DNA from: an uncultured Blautia sp.
GTDB taxonomy: Bacteria; Bacillota; Clostridia; Lachnospirales; Lachnospiraceae
DNA length: 64,000 nucleotides
Assembly: GCA_946557785.1 (NCBI GenBank)
Contig: CAMNTH010000003.1
Location: 1 to 64,000 of the forward strand
Reading direction: 5' to 3'
A program made the translations under genes and the position numbers. Positions within the stretch are counted from its first letter, which is position 1. Each line of letters opens with the position of its first letter. This document shows, piece by piece, positions 45,851 through 53,778 of this stretch. Under the pieces are notes generated by a model. The model had not been told where the DNA came from and searched no databases. It saw nothing but the letters and a program-made list of their open reading frames with translations.

Positions 45851-46321
45851 ATGGCATCAGAACAGCAAATCCAAAAGCAAAAGCAATATGAGCAGTATGT
45901 CAAAGAGATCACACCCGCCCATAGTCTTCCGCTGAATATGGCAAAAGCCTTCCTTACCGGCGGCATTATCTGCGTACTTGGACAATTTATCCTGAATTTT
46001 GCAAAAAGCCAGGGAGCAAGCCAGGATATGGCAGGAAGCTGGTGTTCCCTGATTCTTATTCTTTTAAGCGTCATACTTACGGGCCTGAACCTATACCCGA
46101 AAATCGGCAAATTCGGCGGTGCGGGAGCCTTGGTCCCTATCACCGGGTTTGCAAACTCTGTGGCAGCCTCAGCCATTGAATTCAAAGCAGAAGGACAGGT
46201 CTTTGGCATCGGATGCAAAATTTTCACCATTGCCGGGCCGGTGATTCTCTATGGAATCACAAGCGCCTGGATCCTGGGGCTGATTTACTATATCTTAAAA
46301 ATAATAGGGGTGATCGCATGA
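45851..46321 (+). CDS. spoVAC: Stage V sporulation protein AC
   Basis: A 156-residue membrane protein of the SpoVA channel; SpoVAC is mechanosensitive in B. subtilis. It starts with a short charged helix (QQIQKQKQYEQYVKEITP) followed by several transmembrane helices with TGGIICVLGQ and FGGAGALVPITGFANS. AAAGGA precedes ATG 45851. It overlaps spoVAD by 4 bp (ATGA). Confidence 0.93.
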   Translation: MASEQQIQKQKQYEQYVKEITPAHSLPLNMAKAFLTGGIICVLGQFILNFAKSQGASQDMAGSWCSLILILLSVILTGLNLYPKIGKFGGAGALVPITGFANSVAASAIEFKAEGQVFGIGCKIFTIAGPVILYGITSAWILGLIYYILKIIGVIA

Positions 46322-47391
46322 ATTTACAAAAAATAAGGGGTGCTGCAAGCATTGCCTTTTCACAGCCGGTTTTTGTCGAAAGTGCTGCTTCCATTGCAGG
46401 AAAAAAAGAAGGGGAAGGTCCCCTGGGCAATGATTTTGATATGATATGTGAAGATCCCATGTTCGGGACAGACACCTGGGAGGCTGCAGAAAGCACGCTC
46501 CAGAAGGAAGCTGCCGTTCTAGCCATCGGAAAAGCAGGATTAAAGCCTGACGAAATCCGGATGGCTTTTGCAGGAGATCTGTTAGCTCAGTCTATCGCAT
46601 CCTCTTTTGGAATAGCTGAAATGGGCATTCCCTTTTACGGACTTTTCGGTGCCTGCTCAACTATGGGCGAATCCCTGTCCCTTGGCGCTATGGCGGCGGC
46701 GGCAGGATACGGAGAACATATCCTCTGTGCAACTTCCAGCCATTTTGCAAGTGCGGAAAAAGAATTCCGTTATCCATTAGGCTATGGGAATCAGCGGCCG
46801 CTCTCTGCAACATGGACCGTTACCGGAAGCGGAGCCTGCGTAATCGGGATTAAGCCCCCTTCTTTCCCGTCAAAAGGCGATGCAATGCCTCTTCGACAGG
46901 GAAACTCATGTGCTGCCATCACAGAAATTACTACTGGAAAGATTGTGGATTTCGGGTTCCGGGATTCCCTGAACATGGGAGCCTGCATGGCTCCTGCTGC
47001 CTGCGATACCATTTATCAGCATCTCTTTGACTTTGGACGATCTCCTTCTGATTATGATGCCATTATTACAGGGGATCTTGGAATGGTAGGACAGAAGATC
47101 CTACTGGACCTTCTGTCTGAAAAGAATATTGATATCAGCAAAGTCCATCAGGACTGCGGCCTGCTTATCTTCGATAATAAGACCCAGGATACCCACTCCG
47201 GAGGAAGCGGGTGCGGCTGTGCAGCCACAGTATTATGTGCCCATCTCCTCCCCAAAATTATTGCAGGAGACTGGAAACGGATCCTTTTTGTTCCTACAGG
47301 CGCTATGCTCTCAAAGGTAAGCTTCAATGAAGGGGATCCTGTTGCCGGCATTGCTCAGGCAGTAGTCATTGAACAGGTAACCGTTTCTTAA
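46318..47391 (+). CDS. spoVAD: Stage V sporulation protein AD
   Basis: A 357-residue soluble thiolase-like protein that binds dipicolinic acid at the SpoVA channel. GDLLAQSIASSFGIAEMGIP, GACSTMGESLSLGAMAAAAG and DTHSGGSGCGCAATVLCAHL are characteristic. Start coupled to the spoVAC stop. Confidence 0.95.
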   Translation: MNLQKIRGAASIAFSQPVFVESAASIAGKKEGEGPLGNDFDMICEDPMFGTDTWEAAESTLQKEAAVLAIGKAGLKPDEIRMAFAGDLLAQSIASSFGIAEMGIPFYGLFGACSTMGESLSLGAMAAAAGYGEHILCATSSHFASAEKEFRYPLGYGNQRPLSATWTVTGSGACVIGIKPPSFPSKGDAMPLRQGNSCAAITEITTGKIVDFGFRDSLNMGACMAPAACDTIYQHLFDFGRSPSDYDAIITGDLGMVGQKILLDLLSEKNIDISKVHQDCGLLIFDNKTQDTHSGGSGCGCAATVLCAHLLPKIIAGDWKRILFVPTGAMLSKVSFNEGDPVAGIAQAVVIEQVTVS

Positions 47392-47425
47392 ATGCAATAT
47401 AAATATGATGTTGGAGGTTTTATTT

Positions 47426-47782
47426 ATGGATTATATAAATGCATTTTGGGTAGGCGGGCTTATCTGTGCCTTCACCCAAATCCTTCTGGACAAAACAAAG
47501 CTTCTTCCTGGCAGGGTAATGGTGCTCCTTGTTTGTCTTGGTGCACTTTTAAGCGCCATTGGAATCTATCAGCCTTTTACCGATTTTGCAGGCGCAGGCG
47601 CAAGCGTGCCGCTTCTTGGCTTCGGTCAGACGCTTTGGAAAGGGATGAAAAAAGCCATCGACCAGGATGGCTTTATGGGACTCTTTTCCGGCGGCTTTAC
47701 AGCCTGTGCAGTAGGCGTCAGCGCAGCTCTGGTTCTTTCCTATATTGCAAGCTGGATTTTTAAGCCTAAAATGAAAGACTGA
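47426..47782 (+). CDS. spoVAE: Stage V sporulation protein AE (AEb type)
   Basis: A 118-residue membrane protein related to SpoVAC (FWVGGLICAFTQILLDKTKL, GAGASVPLLGFGQTLWKG). GGAGG lies eight bases before ATG 47426. It follows spoVAD by 34 bp. Confidence 0.92.
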   Translation: MDYINAFWVGGLICAFTQILLDKTKLLPGRVMVLLVCLGALLSAIGIYQPFTDFAGAGASVPLLGFGQTLWKGMKKAIDQDGFMGLFSGGFTACAVGVSAALVLSYIASWIFKPKMKD

Positions 47783-47822
47783 CGCTCCATACAGCTTCTA
47801 AAAAACAACGAGGTTATAGAAA

Positions 47823-48455
47823 ATGAGTGATACCTTATATCTGCAATTAGATGAAAATATTGAAGTCCATCATCCCCATGTTTATCTTCAGGATATTGCC
47901 AAGCTTTCCTGCAGCAGCCCCCAGATTCTCAACCGTCTCCGGGTGCTCCCTGTGGTCAATCTGGATCCCAAAAAGCCCGGCCGTTACGTAATGTCCGTAA
48001 TGGATCTGATTGAAGCGATTCAAAAGAAGGAACCTTCTTTGGATATTACCCACATTGGCGAACCGAATTTTGTCATCACCTATGACAAAGGTATCCAGCC
48101 CAACCCTATCTGGCGCTGGGCAAAGGTTATCTTTGTATGCCTTGCCTCTTTCTTTGGAGCAGCCTTTTCCATTATGACCTTTAATACAGATGTTGACCTC
48201 AGCACCCTGTTCGGAAATATTTACCAACAGGTAACAGGGGAAAGCTCCGGGGGATTTACCATCCTTGAGCTTTCCTACTCTATCGGTCTTGGACTGGGCG
48301 TACTGCTTTTCTTCAATCACTTCGGCAGGATGAAGATCACCTCCGACCCAACACCTATGCAGGTGCAGATGCGTCTTTACGAAAATGATGTAAATACAAC
48401 CATTATTGAAGATATCAGCCGCAAACAGGAACACAAAGATATGAAATCCAACTGA
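47823..48455 (+). CDS. spoVAA: Stage V sporulation protein AA
   Basis: The protein has 210 residues: an N-terminal beta-rich cytoplasmic domain, then two transmembrane segments. The stretch LSYSIGLGLGVLLFFNHFGR and the following TPMQVQMRLYENDV align with B. subtilis SpoVAA. Here the gene is last in the operon, after spoVAE, instead of first. GAGG precedes the ATG. Confidence 0.88.
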   Translation: MSDTLYLQLDENIEVHHPHVYLQDIAKLSCSSPQILNRLRVLPVVNLDPKKPGRYVMSVMDLIEAIQKKEPSLDITHIGEPNFVITYDKGIQPNPIWRWAKVIFVCLASFFGAAFSIMTFNTDVDLSTLFGNIYQQVTGESSGGFTILELSYSIGLGLGVLLFFNHFGRMKITSDPTPMQVQMRLYENDVNTTIIEDISRKQEHKDMKSN

Positions 48456-48469
48456 AAAAATAGTACGGC

Positions 48470-48498
48470 TTGCATTTCTCTGTTTTCTATGGTACACT
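48470..48498 (+). promoter_or_regulatory. Promoter of queT
   Basis: TTGCAT (48470-48475), a 17-bp spacer and TACACT (48493-48498), just before the preQ1 aptamer. Confidence 0.78.
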
Positions 48499-48506
48499 AT
48501 GAGCCG

Positions 48507-48550
48507 TCGAGTGTTCGAGACCTTCCACTCGTAAAACAAAACTAAAGGAG
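48507..48550 (+). promoter_or_regulatory. PreQ1 class I riboswitch
   Basis: CGAGTG pairs with CACTCG as P1. The loop holds TTCGAGACC, and the 3' tail is A-rich and ends ACAAAACTAAAGGAG, so the pseudoknot strand leads directly into the ribosome binding site. This matches the preQ1-I pattern and implies translational control of queT by pre-queuosine1. Confidence 0.85.
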
Positions 48551-48559
48551 AATTGAATC

Positions 48560-49051
48560 ATGAAAAACAAAAACACCCTGTTCCTTGTACAGGCTGCAGC
48601 AATCGGGGCTATCTATGTAGTCCTAACCATGGTGTTCGCACCTCTTGGATTCGGTGAAGTACAGGTGCGCTTTTCAGAAGCGCTGACGGTACTGCCCTAT
48701 TTTACCCCTTCTGCCATCCCCGGTCTGTTCGTAGGCTGTCTCACTGCCAACTTTCTTGGAGGAGCGCTTCCTGTGGACATTTTATTCGGAAGCATTGCAA
48801 CCCTTATCGGCGCAGTGTTTACCTATCGGCTTCGCAGTGTAAAATGGATGGCGCCGCTGCCTCCTATTGCCGCTAATACGATTATAGTCCCCTTTGTACT
48901 GTATTATGGTTATGGAGTCAATCTTCCCATTCCTCTTATGATGCTGACTGTAGGAATCGGTGAAGTCCTTTCCTGCGGCGTTTTGGGTATGCTGCTGCTT
49001 GCAGGTCTTTCCAAATACAAAAGAACACTTTTTAGCGGATCCCAGGCTTAA
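48560..49051 (+). CDS. queT: QueT family queuosine-precursor (preQ1/queuine) transporter
   Basis: A 163-residue substrate-specific (S) component of an ECF-type transporter, with about five transmembrane helices. QAAAIGAIYVVLTMVFAPLG, EVQVRFSEALTVLPYFTPSA and the Gly-rich NFLGGALPVDILFGS are typical of the family. The upstream preQ1 aptamer supports the substrate. No queuosine synthesis genes are nearby, so the cell may rely on salvage. Confidence 0.93.
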   Translation: MKNKNTLFLVQAAAIGAIYVVLTMVFAPLGFGEVQVRFSEALTVLPYFTPSAIPGLFVGCLTANFLGGALPVDILFGSIATLIGAVFTYRLRSVKWMAPLPPIAANTIIVPFVLYYGYGVNLPIPLMMLTVGIGEVLSCGVLGMLLLAGLSKYKRTLFSGSQA

Positions 49052-49073
49052 TGCCTGAGCTTTCCGTATTATG

Positions 49074-49110
49074 GGTCCCAGGTTCTGCACTTCATGCAGA
49101 GCCGGGGACT
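49074..49110 (+). terminator. Hairpin between queT and sigF
   Basis: GTCCC-A-GGTTCTGCA pairs with TGCAGAGCC-G-GGGAC around CTTCA. A TTTTT tract lies nine bases downstream on the plus strand, so it is a probable queT terminator. Confidence 0.6.
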
Positions 49111-49120
49111 AAATATTTTT

Positions 49121-49834
49121 CTACAGTTCTTTCCGTATCTGCCCAAGTATCCGCTTCTCCATCCTGGATACTTGTACCTGGGAAATCCCCAGCTCGCCGG
49201 CAATCTCCGTCTGTGTCATATCCTGGAAAAACCTCATATAGATCAGCTGCCGTTCTTTGGGTTCCAAAGTTCCAAGAGCCTCCTCCAAAAAGATATGATT
49301 TATCAGCTTTTCCTGCGGGTTCTCTTTTTCCGGAAGCCTGTCCATCAGGGAAATCTCCGTTCCTTCCCCCTGGTAGATGGTCTTGTGGAGGGATTCCACC
49401 TCTGCCCTGGATTCCATCGTCAGAATCAGTTCTTCCATAGGCATATCCATTTGTGCAGCAAGCTCAAGAAGCGTAGGTTCTCTTCCAAGCTTTCCCTCCA
49501 TCTCCTCCCGAAGCTTAAATACCTTATATTGATTTTCCTTCAAAGAACGGCTGACCTTCAAAATACCGTCATCCCTTAAGAATCTTTTTATTTCTCCAGC
49601 GATCATGGGCACTGCATAAGTGGAAAATTTCACATCATAGGAAAGGTCAAACTTATCAACTGCCTTTAAAAGACCTATGCTCCCAATCTGGATCAAGTCC
49701 TCCATTTCCGCCCCCCGTCCTATAAAGCGCCTTGCCACACTATAAACCAGCCCCACATTTTCTTCAAACAATGTATCTCTTGCCTCTTTATCCCCCTGGT
49801 GTGCACGCCCGATCAGGGCAAGAGTATCCTCCAT
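49121..49834 (-). CDS. sigF: RNA polymerase sigma factor F (forespore)
   Basis: A 237-residue sigma-70 factor with region 2 (YSVARRFIGRGAEMEDLIQI, FSTYAVPMIAGEIKRFLRDD), region 3 and a region 4 helix-turn-helix (TQTEIAGELGISQVQVSRME). Position as third gene after spoIIAA and spoIIAB identifies it as sigma-F, held inactive by SpoIIAB until septation. Confidence 0.94.
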   Translation of the reverse strand: MEDTLALIGRAHQGDKEARDTLFEENVGLVYSVARRFIGRGAEMEDLIQIGSIGLLKAVDKFDLSYDVKFSTYAVPMIAGEIKRFLRDDGILKVSRSLKENQYKVFKLREEMEGKLGREPTLLELAAQMDMPMEELILTMESRAEVESLHKTIYQGEGTEISLMDRLPEKENPQEKLINHIFLEEALGTLEPKERQLIYMRFFQDMTQTEIAGELGISQVQVSRMEKRILGQIRKEL

Positions 49835-49836
49835 CC

Positions 49837-50262
49837 TTACCTCCTGATTGCTTTTTTCATGTGCACTATCGTCCCCTTTCCCACCTGGGATTCCACGGAA
49901 ACCTCATCCATAAACGCTTCCATAAACGTAAAGCCCATTCCGGAACGGTCCTTTTCCGGTTTTGTGGTATACATCGGCTCCATAGCTTTTGCCACATCTT
50001 TGATCCCCACCCCTTCATCTGCTACGTCTATCAAAAGCTCTCTGCCTCTCAGTCTACAGGAAAGCCGTATCTTATGTACTTTCCCTTCATATCCGTGAAT
50101 AATACAGTTGGTTACTGCTTCCGAAACGGCAGTTTTGATATCCGCCACCTCTTCCAGCGTAGGATTAAGCTGCGTACAAAATGCTGCTACCGTTACTCTT
50201 GCAAGCCCCTCATTCACAGGCCTGCTGTCAAAAACAATCGTCATTTCATTGGTATTTTCCAT
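49837..50262 (-). CDS. spoIIAB: Anti-sigma-F factor SpoIIAB
   Basis: A 141-residue GHKL-type serine kinase. N box AVTNCIIHGYEG, G1 box DEGVGIKDV and G2 region DRSGMGFTFM are present. It binds sigma-F and phosphorylates SpoIIAA. Two bases separate it from sigF. Confidence 0.95.
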   Translation of the reverse strand: MENTNEMTIVFDSRPVNEGLARVTVAAFCTQLNPTLEEVADIKTAVSEAVTNCIIHGYEGKVHKIRLSCRLRGRELLIDVADEGVGIKDVAKAMEPMYTTKPEKDRSGMGFTFMEAFMDEVSVESQVGKGTIVHMKKAIRR

Positions 50263-50276
50263 AATAAACTCCCTTC

Positions 50277-50615
50277 CTATTCCCCAATATTTTCGCAGGC
50301 TGCTTCCTGTCTCTGAATTTCCATATACCGGTGTACCCCGGATAAACGCAGCAATTTCTCAACATGGCCATTTACATGAACTGCACGGATGCATCCGTTC
50401 CTCATCCCAAGAGCCTTGTATCTTCCCATGATCAGTCCGATTCCTGAACTATCCATAAAACCAGTCTTTTCAAAATCAAATACAACCGTTTTAATATACG
50501 TCTTTTCCATAACTTTGTCAGATTCCTTACGGATCATATCTGAGACCGGATGATCCACTTCAGCCGGAAGCATAATGGTCAGGCAGGCGCCTTCTGTTTC
50601 AAACAATGGATTCAT
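50277..50615 (-). CDS. spoIIAA: Anti-anti-sigma factor SpoIIAA
   Basis: A 112-residue STAS-domain protein. The phosphorylated Ser lies in FMDSSGIGLIMGRY. The dephosphorylated form releases sigma-F from SpoIIAB. First gene of the spoIIA operon. Confidence 0.95.
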   Translation of the reverse strand: MNPLFETEGACLTIMLPAEVDHPVSDMIRKESDKVMEKTYIKTVVFDFEKTGFMDSSGIGLIMGRYKALGMRNGCIRAVHVNGHVEKLLRLSGVHRYMEIQRQEAACENIGE

Positions 50616-50642
50616 AAAGCTTCTCCCCTCATTTCAAGTTTT

Positions 50643-50675
50643 AGCAGCAGTCTGTCATATAGCATAACTGCTGCT
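50643..50675. repeat. Inverted repeat upstream of spoIIAA
   Basis: AGCAGCAGT (50643-50651) and ACTGCTGCT (50667-50675) are perfect 9-bp arms 28-60 bp before the spoIIAA start. It could be a protein site or a leader hairpin. I could not place a convincing sigma-H promoter next to it. Confidence 0.6.
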
Positions 50676-50737
50676 TATTTTTGCCGCTTTCTGTCAGTTT
50701 ATGCATACCTATTTTCTATTTTCCCATTTTTTGTCTC

Positions 50738-50767
50738 AAAGAAAAAGAAGATGTGCTTATGCACATC
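50738..50767 (-). terminator. Terminator of the zinc-ribbon/TPR gene
   Basis: On the minus strand GATGTGC-ATAA-GCACATC followed by TTCTTTTTCTTT. Confidence 0.83.
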
Positions 50768-50818
50768 CCCTTCCACGAGGTTTCTCACCAACATGTTTCT
50801 TACTTCGTATTCGGCATA

Positions 50819-52117
50819 CTAATAATTTTCATCATCGTAACTTCCGTCATCATAGTTTCCATCCTCGTAATTTCCATCCTCGTAGTTTCCATCATCGGAA
50901 CCAGCCTCATAACTGCTGTCATCCTGGTTGTTATCCCCGGAGTTTTCATCCCCATCTTCCAATTTCTCACTTGAGATCCCCTTGACACCGGTAGTATTGC
51001 AGACATAATCATACATAGAGCGCATACCTTCTGTAAGCATGTCCTCATGCACATTCTGAACAGCCAGTGCCGCACTATCATACTCCTCCTGAAGGATGTA
51101 GGAATATGCGTTCAAAAGCCCTTCATAACTGGTACTCTTATTTCGCTCCTGTTCGATCTGCTTGGCCGCCGCCTCGGCAGTGCTGTCCGATTCCTCAGCT
51201 TTTCCCTTCGCCTTCGTTAGTTCCGCACCCTGGCTTGCAAGGGACTCACTGTATTTTACAATCTGCTGGTTCGCTTCCCTGTAGATATTCTGCCGTATGG
51301 CAGGCATTACCAAAAGCCAGAATGCCGCAGCCCCGGCGGCAAAACCTGTTACCAGCATAAAAAACAGCGGGATCCTGGAACGCTCTTTATAGGATCTGGG
51401 ATACATTACGAATTCCATACTTCCAGTTTCCTCATCGCCCTCTTCGGAATCGGTCCGGAAAAAGCCCTTCTTCTCCTGCTCAAGCCTGGTTGTCACACCG
51501 GTCTGCTCATCCACCTCCCGCAAAAAACGCAAGGTGGTGGTATTGGTTTTATCAATGCGTATGGCTTTTTTTAAGGTTCTTCTTGCTTTGCTCCACTCCT
51601 CATCCTTAATCTGAATAAGCGCAAGCAAATGATAGCCCTTGATCAGCTTCGAGTTCTGGGACAGAATCTTTTTAAGCTGAATCGCTGCCATATCCTCATG
51701 CCCCTCCCTGCACAAAAGCAAGGCGTGGTTGTATTTTCGTATCGTCTCGTTAATCGCTTCCAGCTTATTGGGGTTTGCCTGAAGCTTGCCTATATATTCT
51801 GAAGCCGGATTCCTGGAAGACTGCAGGTTTTTGCTGATAACCCACTCACTTAATGCAGCCACCACTTCCCCCGTTTCAAAATACACAAGTCCCAGAAGGT
51901 TCCTGGCAGGAATATTAAGCTTATTATACGCCAAGCTCTGCTTCAGGCAGGTAATTGCACCTGAAAGATCACGTATGCTGGCTTTTTCCAGTCCCTGGTT
52001 GTAATAATTCTTGGAAATAAAGTCCACCTTTTTCTGAATCAGCACATTGCATCCGCAGTGGGGACAATAATCCAGATCCATGTCTGTCAGGAATGCGCCG
52101 CAATTCATACAATTCAT
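50819..52117 (-). CDS. Zinc-ribbon, TPR-repeat membrane protein with acidic repeat tail
   Basis: The protein has 432 residues. Residues 1-22 form a zinc ribbon (CMNCG, CPHCG), residues 30-215 are TPR-like helices (GYHLLALIQIKDEEWSKARR), one transmembrane helix lies at about 250-275, then a coiled coil (ELTKAKGKAEESD) and a C-terminal tail of DGNYE-type repeats (DGNYEDGNYEDGNY). It is probably a membrane-tethered scaffold with the TPR part in the cytoplasm. Function unknown. It follows the 50-residue gene by 12 bp in an operon with folC. Confidence 0.8.
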   Translation of the reverse strand: MNCMNCGAFLTDMDLDYCPHCGCNVLIQKKVDFISKNYYNQGLEKASIRDLSGAITCLKQSLAYNKLNIPARNLLGLVYFETGEVVAALSEWVISKNLQSSRNPASEYIGKLQANPNKLEAINETIRKYNHALLLCREGHEDMAAIQLKKILSQNSKLIKGYHLLALIQIKDEEWSKARRTLKKAIRIDKTNTTTLRFLREVDEQTGVTTRLEQEKKGFFRTDSEEGDEETGSMEFVMYPRSYKERSRIPLFFMLVTGFAAGAAAFWLLVMPAIRQNIYREANQQIVKYSESLASQGAELTKAKGKAEESDSTAEAAAKQIEQERNKSTSYEGLLNAYSYILQEEYDSAALAVQNVHEDMLTEGMRSMYDYVCNTTGVKGISSEKLEDGDENSGDNNQDDSSYEAGSDDGNYEDGNYEDGNYDDGSYDDENY

Positions 52118-52129
52118 CCGTATATCTCC

Positions 52130-52282
52130 TTATCTTGCACGCTTGCCGCCCTTGACTTCCCGCAGCAGCTCCTGCAGTACATCCAGGATGTCTGTAAACT
52201 CCTTGTCATAGATCGCACCCTCCGCATCTGTCACATCCAGACACGGCTCAAACTTCTTCAGTTCCTCTTCATAATCAATCAT
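52130..52282 (-). CDS. Small acidic protein, 50 residues, unknown
   Basis: The reading frame begins MIDYEEELKKFEPCLDVTD and ends EVKGGKRAR, preceded by GGAGGAAAAAT before ATG, an ideal ribosome binding site. It has an amphipathic helix near the C terminus (DILDVLQELLREVK). It sits between folC (50 bp) and the TPR gene (12 bp), on the same strand, in a gap otherwise too long for this operon. No family recognised. Confidence 0.75.
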   Translation of the reverse strand: MIDYEEELKKFEPCLDVTDAEGAIYDKEFTDILDVLQELLREVKGGKRAR

Positions 52283-52332
52283 ATTTTTCCTCCGCCATGC
52301 CGCATTTACTGCAGCAGTCGTAGCATGAACTC

Positions 52333-53628
52333 CTAGTTTCTCTTTCGGATATTACTCTTAATCTCTCCCACAAGATACAGTGAACCTACGCAGAAGGCAA
52401 GTCCATCCTTTCCACGAAGTTCAAGTGTCTTTTCAAAAGCCGCAGGAACCTCCTCAAAGGCCTGTACATCCTCATACCCTTCCTTCCGGAAGATATCGGC
52501 CAGCGTTTTTGCAGGAACCATGCGGTATCCCCCTACCTGTGTCACCACCACGTTGCGAAAATGAATCTGCTCACAAATAGTATGGATCATATCAGGATAA
52601 TCCTTATCATCCACAGCCGAAAACAGCAAGGTCAAAGGATGCTCTTCCTGAAAATGAGCAGCTGTCTCCACAAATTTGGCAATCCCGTCCTCATTATGCG
52701 CTCCGTCTACAATCACTCCAGGCAGTACCGTTTCCATGCGCCCCTGCCAGCGTGTATTTTCCATGCCTCTTCTGATCGTCTCCAGCGATGCTGAAACTTC
52801 CTCTTTTAGAACCTCCATTGCCGTAAGGGCAAGTGCGCCGTTCATTACCTGATATCTTGCTACAAATGGAATCTTAAATATCGTATTCCCATAATACTCA
52901 TTCTTCAATGAAAAATCAATGCCCCTCTGCGTAATTTGAAGGATTTCCGTATTTTCCCTCTTTACCTCATAGGCCGGACTGCCAAGCTCCCTGGCTTTTG
53001 CCCGGATAACCCTTGCTGCCCGCTCATCATTCCCGTCATAAATCACCGGAACCCCCGGAACAATAATACCGGCTTTTTCTACGGCAATCTTTTCGATGGT
53101 ATCCCCCAGATACTGCATATGGTCAAAGCTGATGGATGCGATCACACAAGCTATGGGATGCTCCACTGCCGTAGTTGCATCCAGTTTTCCACCAAGCCCT
53201 GTTTCCAGAGTCACATAATCCACACCTGCTTCTGCAAAGATAATCATTCCCATCAAAAACAGCATCTCAAAATACGTAGGATGATAGCTGCCTTCTTCCA
53301 CAAGCTCATCCGAAAGCTTCTTCACTTTCAAAAAGGCGCTTAGGAAAGCAGCATTGTCAATGTTTACTTCATTGATCTGGAATCTTTCATTAATCTCCAC
53401 AAGATGGGGCGATGTAAAAAGCCCGCAGGAATATCCTGCCTCCCGAAGAATGGATGTTAAAAAGGCACAGGTACTTCCTTTGCCGTTAGTCCCTGCCACA
53501 TGAATGACACGGAATTTCTCCTGTGGGTTCCCAAGTCTGCGTAAACATTCCTTTGTATGCTCCAGTTTATTCTTTGTTGTAAACTTTGGAGTCTCTTCAA
53601 TATAAGCAACTGCTTCTTCGTAATTCAT
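52333..53628 (-). CDS. folC: Bifunctional folylpolyglutamate synthase/dihydrofolate synthase
   Basis: Adds glutamate to dihydropteroate and to tetrahydrofolate with ATP. The 431-residue Mur-ligase-like enzyme has the P-loop HVAGTNGKGSTCAF near residues 43-56, FTSPHLVEINERFQIN, LETGLGGKLDATTAV and VIVDGAHNEDGI. First gene of an operon with the small ORF and TPR gene. Confidence 0.95.
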   Translation of the reverse strand: MNYEEAVAYIEETPKFTTKNKLEHTKECLRRLGNPQEKFRVIHVAGTNGKGSTCAFLTSILREAGYSCGLFTSPHLVEINERFQINEVNIDNAAFLSAFLKVKKLSDELVEEGSYHPTYFEMLFLMGMIIFAEAGVDYVTLETGLGGKLDATTAVEHPIACVIASISFDHMQYLGDTIEKIAVEKAGIIVPGVPVIYDGNDERAARVIRAKARELGSPAYEVKRENTEILQITQRGIDFSLKNEYYGNTIFKIPFVARYQVMNGALALTAMEVLKEEVSASLETIRRGMENTRWQGRMETVLPGVIVDGAHNEDGIAKFVETAAHFQEEHPLTLLFSAVDDKDYPDMIHTICEQIHFRNVVVTQVGGYRMVPAKTLADIFRKEGYEDVQAFEEVPAAFEKTLELRGKDGLAFCVGSLYLVGEIKSNIRKRN

Positions 53629-53778
53629 AAAAAATTCACCACTTTATCTAATGTATTCGCAACAGCTCCAAGGAATTTTATCCTCCCCGGAAAAAACCAT
53701 TACGATATCATTATATATAAGTGGTGAAAGATGTCCAGTACCAATCGTAAGTTTTTATTTGACAAAGTATCTCAAAAC

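Noticed and set aside
50616-50737. Sigma-H promoter for spoIIA
   Set aside because: Expected by analogy, but I could not find a convincing AGGA/GAAT pair at the right spacing; only the inverted repeat is reported.
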